From assembly GCA_023374045.1 (NCBI GenBank), contig CM041776.1, positions 344,595,636 to 344,659,635 of the forward strand: a DNA stretch of 64,000 nt, read 5' to 3'. Under the pieces are notes generated by a model. That model did no database searches and was not told the DNA's origin. It was given only the letters and a program-made list of their open reading frames with translations. Source of the stretch: Limonium bicolor. Its lineage: Eukaryota; Streptophyta; Magnoliopsida; Caryophyllales; Plumbaginaceae. The position numbers and the translations under genes are program-made. Numbering within the stretch: position 1 is the first letter of the stretch; each line of letters begins with the position of its first letter. Below are positions 58,025 to 64,000 of the stretch, piece by piece.

Positions 58025-59779
58025 CTAATCAACCAAACAAGCGTCAACATCCAAGGACAGGAGCTGAATGCTCTGTACAGGGGGATGGGGAATCAAATGG
58101 AAAGGTTGGGAGCTACCAATTGCCAACTTAGATACACAATCAGCAACTCTATTAGCATCCCTACTAATTTTGGAAATGCTACAGAAATTAAACTTAGCTC
58201 TGCATCTATCACATGCACTCAGGAGGCTTTCATAAGGGTGAAAGAAACTCCTTGGATTGTGAATCAAATCGACCACCTCAGCCGAATCAGATTCGATAAG
58301 GATGTTTGTATACTTGAGTTCTTCAGCACAACGGAAGCCATCCAGAATTGCCCAAATCTCAGCCTCTATGATACAAGAGGAACCCAGCCCGTGGGAGAAG
58401 CCACCAATCCATCAACCTCTGATGTCTCTGCACACACCACTAGCAGCTGCCATTCCTTGCAACGAGACCGCGCCATCCACGTTAACTTTGATGCAGCCTA
58501 CCGGAGGGGGACACCAGCGAGACGGGAAAAACATCTTCACTGCACTCTGGAAACTCACCACTTAGGAATCATATAGTAACACCTGCAAGTGAGCAATCAA
58601 TAAATTAGTAGGAGCATCTATCTTTGAAAGACTATTATGAAACTTGTTATTTCTCCAAAACCACAAAAAATTACAAGTGACAGCATAGACTCTTGACCAC
58701 TCATGTTTACAATAATTTGAAAAGAAGAGAGTTTCTTTCTAATTAACAGCAAGCCAATACTGTAAGCTATCATTACTCCAGCCACCAACAAATGAATTAT
58801 CAGGTAGAAGAAAACTACACACTTTAACACTAACAGGACAGTCTCTGAGCACATGTAAGGAGTCTTCTCGCTGCCCACACGCATCACAACTAGGATTAGC
58901 AGAAAGACCTCGTGAATATAACAATTGCTTGGTTTTAAGCCCATCAAGGGACATCATCCATAAGCACATTTTAACTTTCTCTAGAATTTTAGTTTTCCAT
59001 AACAGGTTAAACAATCTTTGACCTTCCGATTTTCCTCTAAGAAGATCATAGGCCGATGAGACTGTTAATTCACCAGATTTTCCACAGTTCCAAATGACCG
59101 AATCGTCAGGACCATCCACAAACACAGCTTTACTTGGCAATTGGTTAAGGATTGGAGAAGACAATTTATCAGCTAATAGATCCCACTTCCAACCCCCATA
59201 ATTATCCCACATATCCGCCACAGGACAGTCCACATTCTCAATAGTATTTAGATTCACAAAATCACTTAAAGGCTTATCCATTAACCATTTATCCTTCCAA
59301 AACTTGATAGTTTTACCATTACCAAGCCTCCACTTGGCCCCTTTCTCTATGATTTCCTTAGAATCTTTAATATTTCTCCAAGTGCATGAGCAGTTTCTGG
59401 AATCAGGGTTTTTGTATTTACAGCTAAGGACCCTAGCCCAAAGACCATCCTGATTATTAAGAAATCTCCATCCAAGTCTAGCAAGGCAAGCTTTATTCAT
59501 CAACTGAGCTTGCCTTATCCCTAACCCACCTTCATTTTTAGGCCTACAAATTCTCTCCCAAGAGATGGTATGAAGTTTCCTCTCACTGTCTTTATGACCC
59601 CAAAGAAAAGCCCGATTAATCTTGTCAAGTTTCTGACACACGGAAGCTGGAACTTTCTGGCACATCATATTAAAAGTAGGAATAGCACTCAGAACCGACT
59701 TGACTAATACTAATCTACCTGCAAAGGAAAGAGTTTTGGCTTTCCAACCAGATACCCTTTTGAGAACCTTATCTAGTAG
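58025..59779 (-). pseudogene. 5'-truncated plant LINE: RT C-terminus, zinc-binding domain and RNase H
   Basis: On the minus strand the frame enters at about 59779 as LLDKVLKRVSGWKAKTLSFA and continues openly for over 340 codons. It carries FLWGHKDSERKLHTISWERI and NEGGLGIRQ (end of the reverse transcriptase region), then CDACGQREDSLHVLRDC, a C-x2-C-H-C zinc-binding (zf-RVT) motif. A TAA stop follows at 58741-58739. Further downstream an RNase H domain keeps all four expected acidic residues: Asp in KVNVDGAVS, Glu in IIEAEIWAIL, Asp in IESDSAEVVD and Asp in SRDANRVADC, but it has an internal TGA near 58410. A poly-A tract (minus strand, 57992-57999) marks the 3' end. The reverse transcriptase core and endonuclease are missing, as is usual for LINE insertions. 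Plus-strand frames over this region are shadows. Confidence 0.85.
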
Positions 59780-59989
59780 TTAACTAGTTATTCTATATGA
59801 CAAGTCATTTTAAAACTTGTTGGGGGTATTATTTTTATCCGTGGTAAAACTTTTAAAAGAAAATAATTCATAATTAATATTTATTATTTATATAGCTAAT
59901 GCTATTTCCAAAATATTATATATATACATATATCATAAAATGCTTTGAATAATAGAATAATTATAATATTGTATTTAAGTACAAATAAA

Positions 59990-60515
59990 GGACCTGATGA
60001 GTGCAACGTGACTAGATCATACTTTGTTATGACCATAGAGTAGATTTTTAAGACTAGATGGTGGTAAACCTCAGCTATTAGTCAGGTATCGAAAGGATCT
60101 GGTCAAAACAGCTTGGCCAGAGAAGATGCAGGCAGTTGCATCACAGGACAGGCAGGTAGCTCATTAGTGTGCGGTCGGGTAGCTCTGCAGGGGTATAGAA
60201 TTATATATGTTGGCCAAAAACGGATCTGTGTGCAACGTGACTAGATCATACTTTTTTATGATCACAAAGTAGATTTTTATGACTAGATGGTGGTAAACCT
60301 TGACTATTAGTCAGGTATCGAAAAGACTTGGTCAAAACAGCTTGGCCGGAGAAGATTCAGGTAGCTGTATCACAAAAACGGGTAGGTAACTCATTGGTGT
60401 GCAGTCCTGTAGCCCTGTAGGGGTATATAATGTTATAGATTGGCAAAAAATAGATTTGTGTACAACATGACTAGATCATACTTTTTTATGACCACCGAGT
60501 AGATTTTTGTATTTG
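59990..60515 (+). repeat. Satellite block of about 237-bp monomers, part of duplication arm 2
   Basis: Three anchors of GTAGATTTTT type (near 60041, 60270 and 60501) lie in plus orientation with GGTATCGAAAGGAT and GGTAGCT phrases. The number of anchors equals that of the inverted block at 30245-30800. Confidence 0.88.
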
Positions 60516-60583
60516 ATTGATCAGAAGTCTTATGTTGGTGATTGAAAGTTATATTTTGCTGATAAAAACTTAAGTTATAAATC

Positions 60584-62710
60584 AGTTAAACCCAAAATTA
60601 TAATACAAAGTAAAATACAAGTAAAGAAGCTACTCAAGCTTCATATCACTCTTCTGAAAAGCAAGACAAAAGTGTTAAAAAGAAAATAAAGGGAAAACGG
60701 ACATACAATAACGATCAACTGATGAAAAAAATGTAAATCGCTTCAATAGAGGTTTCTTTTCTTCATTTGAGGAAGGACGTAATAACATGTCATATAGTAC
60801 AGACACAGGTTAAATCCCAAAATATACATGACATCCAAAAACAAATATTATATCAAACAACTGCAACCTTTCACACATTTACAAGTGATTATAGTCAACA
60901 TTGTACTCTACAGTATCACAACTTAACCTCCCAAGACGGATGAACCAATATTTATCTGTTCCTCTGCTTGGTCCCCCTTTTGTCCCCAGCTCCTTTACTA
61001 TGATATCCCCTCTTTCATTTCATCATCTACTGCTGAACTTGTGCACTTTGACTTCTCCTTTCATTTGCATTGAGACAAGTTTATATTTTTGTCTTTAAAT
61101 CAATATCTGCTCTCAAATACTCTAGGTAATAATTACAGTATCTTAAGTGATAGAGGTAAAGAAGTAACAATACCTTCATCTTGTTGAATTTCGTCTGAAC
61201 AAACCCTTTATACAAAATAACATCTTCACAAGGTCCTCAATCCACACTATCTCCCCTTGCTTGGAATTGGAAATCGGTAATTCATAAATTATTCAAAGAC
61301 TCTGCATAGTAGGACAACCAAGTCTAAAATCAGGCACAAAAGTTATACAAACAACAATATGTCACTACACTAAAAGGGAGAAGTGGTTAATAAAATATCA
61401 AAAATAGGGAAAGGGACCCAACCTTTCCCCCCCTCTTCATTAACTCTCAAGCGAGCAACTACCATTTTCAGGAAAAATGAACAATTGTGGAACATGAATA
61501 TTTAGAGCTTGAGTCCAGAAAACAAAATTTGTCCTGAAAGAATAAACTTGTTGTATCATTTGCCCCAGTACGGGAAAAATATCACCATGAAAACAAATCC
61601 CTTTAATAAATCAATGAGTAATAAATATTACACCTTTCCTCAAGTACAGAATGGCGCTTCACAAAGAAGCACAATTGGACAAAATCATGTGAGGTGCATA
61701 CCATAGAAAGTCTTCACAAGTCAGCTCTCTGAAACATAGATATCCAGTCAGGCCACCTACAAGTCAAAAGAGACTTATATTAGCTTGTTAACATACAGAG
61801 ATACGCTGTAGCAAGGTTCAAGCAAACATCCAGTACCTCCCGTCATTTAAAAAACAAACTAATCGTTTGAGGGGGGGGGGAGTCAGTCTTTACACATAGC
61901 TAGAGCCTAGAAGGCACCGACAGAGAACAAACATTAGAAGCATAATAGCAAACATAATTGGACACATGGCATGACAAGCTTCTATAGGAAAAATGAACAG
62001 AGCCCTTGTTTTGCAGGTTCCAAAAATCTCAAAAGATCTTATAATTGTCACGTGGCCAATATGACTACAGCATAAAGATAATTTGTGACATCCCCTACCC
62101 CGGTCTGCTGGAGTATGCTACTTGTATAGCTCAATAATAAGAGGTTGGTTCCAGTATTTGACTTACTCTGCAAAGACACATATTTACTTTGCTAAAAATT
62201 CTCACATGTCAACAACTTAGAGCAATCAAAGTGTTTTCACTACTGAAACAATATAGCTATAATTAATTAAGACTTAAAGACATAAATCTCACTCAATGTA
62301 TAAGGGATAAACTAATTCTACAAGAATCAAACTAATCAAGCATACGTACCCAGCTGATAAATTAACACTTCAATTAGAAATATAATATTACATAAATAAA
62401 CAAAGCAACATGTGCTGCCAGCACCACCCACTCCACTCTCTCTGACAAAACATGTCTAATTAGCACATAAGTTTCAATATCCTTATGGTTTGTCGTATAC
62501 TTATAAGTGACCAGAACTTCATATACATACATATACTAAGTTTGTAGGATAACTTACAAAATAATAGGTGCAAGCTCAAAGCAAGAGGAAGCCTACTTTA
62601 AAGCATACAATTAACCACCAGCGAAGTAGTAATATTTGCCTCACTGACGACAAGTGATGTATACTATTTTACCAAAATCTCATGATGATATGTAACATCT
62701 CCTAACTCAC
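60584..62710 (-). repeat. Arm 2 of the inverted segmental duplication
   Basis: The complement of 28163-30243: AAGAAGCTACTCAAGCTTCA (60625), the G-run at 61871, GTAGGATAACTTACAAAATA near 62545 and GCCTCACTGACGACAAGTGA near 62640 all have partners in order in arm 1. The exon-like piece has lost its acceptor (CAATGCAAATG here against CAATGCAGATG in arm 1). Neither arm encodes a long protein. Confidence 0.85.
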
Positions 62711-64000
62711 CATGATCATTCATAACATCCTTAAACTCACCATGGCAAGGAATGTTATTAAAGCTTTACAAAAATTAAGAACTTTTACAAATAACTAATA
62801 CCAAACAGATCATGAACACATGTCAGCTCCTCCCTCACCATCCACACTGAAAAACACACTTTCTTAGAATTAAAGTACATACACGCTGCCACAAAATTTA
62901 ACATAAACAATAAATACAGAAAACCTGCACCGAAAAGACTTACCAACACCAATCAACTACACTTTGTTTTAACTAGCAAACAAATTAACTACTCCAACTC
63001 CAAGTTTGGGTAAACAAATCCAATCATGTAATCAATACCTCTAGGCATACTCTTAACTTTTGGTTAATAAATCATAACCAACACAATGAGTTTAGAACTA
63101 ATGAAGTGTTAAACTGCTGCTACATCTAACAAATATCAGTGATATTCCCTTCTATGCATTTTCACAAACACATTATCTGCATTGTGCATACAATAGTAGA
63201 TATAAATCAACAATAGATAGAAACCTGAGACTTAGTTATTCAAAATCTATGTATTTTATACACATATTATCTTTAATCTCATTAACATTCAAAACATGTA
63301 AAAGCATAAAGGATATGCATATACCTTCATTAAAAATCCTACCGAGCTTATATTTTCCGATTTGCATCTCTAACTGCTGTTGCTTCTCTTCGCTCTCACT
63401 GCCATTATCTACCTCTCAGTTACCTCCCACCCAGATTACCTAATGAATAAGAAAATTAGCGTCGATTAGGAAAAAGAATTGTGGATTATTCGGTACCCCT
63501 TCTATCCCTCCTCAATCATTCCCTTTGCTCCATTTTTTTTATCTCCATAAGAGCACGAGAGGGAGACTTGGTCATAGCCATCAACCGGGGTCTATCCCCC
63601 TTCACCCCTAGCGCTCTGCTCTCTCTTTTTGTAACTGATTCCTTTCATCATTCATATCAACGATAACTAGCAACCGCAAGCGAGGTAAGCAGCCAACACC
63701 TTGGCTTTGTTATAATAAGTAGCGATCGAAAAGGAATAACTTGTGGATTTTGTTTTATCTCCAAGCGAATGCAATAAGGCCTTACCAACAAATTGGCTCC
63801 CCTAAGTAGTTTGAAGTTAGAAAATACAGGCACAAGCGAGAACACAGAGGAGTATGCGTTGCGTAGAAGTGATTAGAAAGATATTGGCACAAGCGAAAAG
63901 ATTGGTTCCAAGCAAAACTGGCATAATTTGGGGGATAGGAGGCAGACGAGAGTCGGTGACGAGGATACTGCGGTGAACTAATCTGAGCGAGAACAAACCT
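62711..64000. other. No confident gene
   Basis: A minus-strand phrase MQIGKYKLGRIFNEG (63382-63338) next to a GTATAT donor recalls the glycine-loop start of CIPK/SnRK3 kinases, but it is too short to call. The rest shows no reading frame of interest. Confidence 0.3.

Larger units (their letters stand above)
56720..59915. repeat. Inverted pair of about 130 bp (56720-56860 and 59785-59915)
   Basis: The left copy reads ACCGTGGATAAAAATAATAC followed by TAACTTTTAAAAAGGCTTG. The right copy is its complement (GTATTATTTTTATCCGTGG) with several differences. The pair brackets the LINE. Confidence 0.7.

Noticed and set aside
58085..58576. Plus-strand open frame of 163 codons
   Set aside because: It is the complement of the LINE RNase H region, whose minus-strand motifs are clear.
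63338..63382. CIPK/SnRK3 kinase first exon on the minus strand
   Set aside because: Only about 15 residues resemble the glycine loop, an upstream stop is close, and no second kinase exon is seen.

Overview
The window looks like nuclear DNA of a flowering plant, most likely a eudicot. It is AT-rich, gene-poor and packed with decayed transposable elements of several classes. Coding remnants belong to plant families: an F-box/leucine-rich protein, an RCC1-repeat protein, a plant membrane protein and a plant LINE. Introns are short GT-AG introns. The species cannot be named from the sequence.

Layout. 0-5 kb: a Ty3/gypsy-type LTR fragment sits inside a decayed CACTA (En/Spm) transposon. The transposon's Ulp1-like peptidase gene can still be spliced into one open frame, and its 3' terminal repeats are intact. 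5.7 kb: a complete tRNA-Val(UAC) gene on the minus strand. 7.2-8.1 kb: the only clearly intact host protein gene, a 296-residue single-pass membrane protein on the minus strand. 11-19 kb: a run of non-autonomous DNA transposons with visible terminal inverted repeats and target duplications (PIF/Harbinger-like with a nested solo LTR, a TAT-flanked element, an Ac-like hAT with a perfect 8-bp duplication, a truncated copy of the first element, and a 500-bp foldback element). 20.3-22.3 kb: a higher-order satellite with telomere-like hairpins, then a 22-bp minisatellite. 25.6 kb: a decayed RNase H fragment. 26.6-27.6 kb: an F-box/LRR pseudogene with several frameshifts.

28.2-33.5 kb: a segment present again in inverted orientation at 60.0-62.7 kb, running into a satellite of about 237 bp that is organised as a 5-monomer higher-order repeat and reverses orientation inside the array. 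34-38.7 kb: minus-strand fragments of an RCC1-repeat gene and an unrecognised gene that stops exactly at a retrotransposon end. 38.7-47.5 kb: a minus-strand LTR retrotransposon with two LTRs of about 1.9 kb, a tRNA-Met primer site and a broken gag, containing nested DNA transposons. 47.5-57.6 kb: AT-rich, retrotransposon-derived sequence with exact-length direct and inverted duplications. 58.0-59.8 kb: a 5'-truncated LINE on the minus strand with zinc-binding and RNase H domains.

No operon-like or pathway logic links the genes. The unifying theme is nested insertion and local segmental duplication. The most unusual structures are the orientation-switching higher-order satellite that forms part of an inverted duplication, the telomere-like hairpin satellite, and a cluster of regularly spaced GTCCGAAC/GTTCGGAC stem-loops inside a solo LTR.
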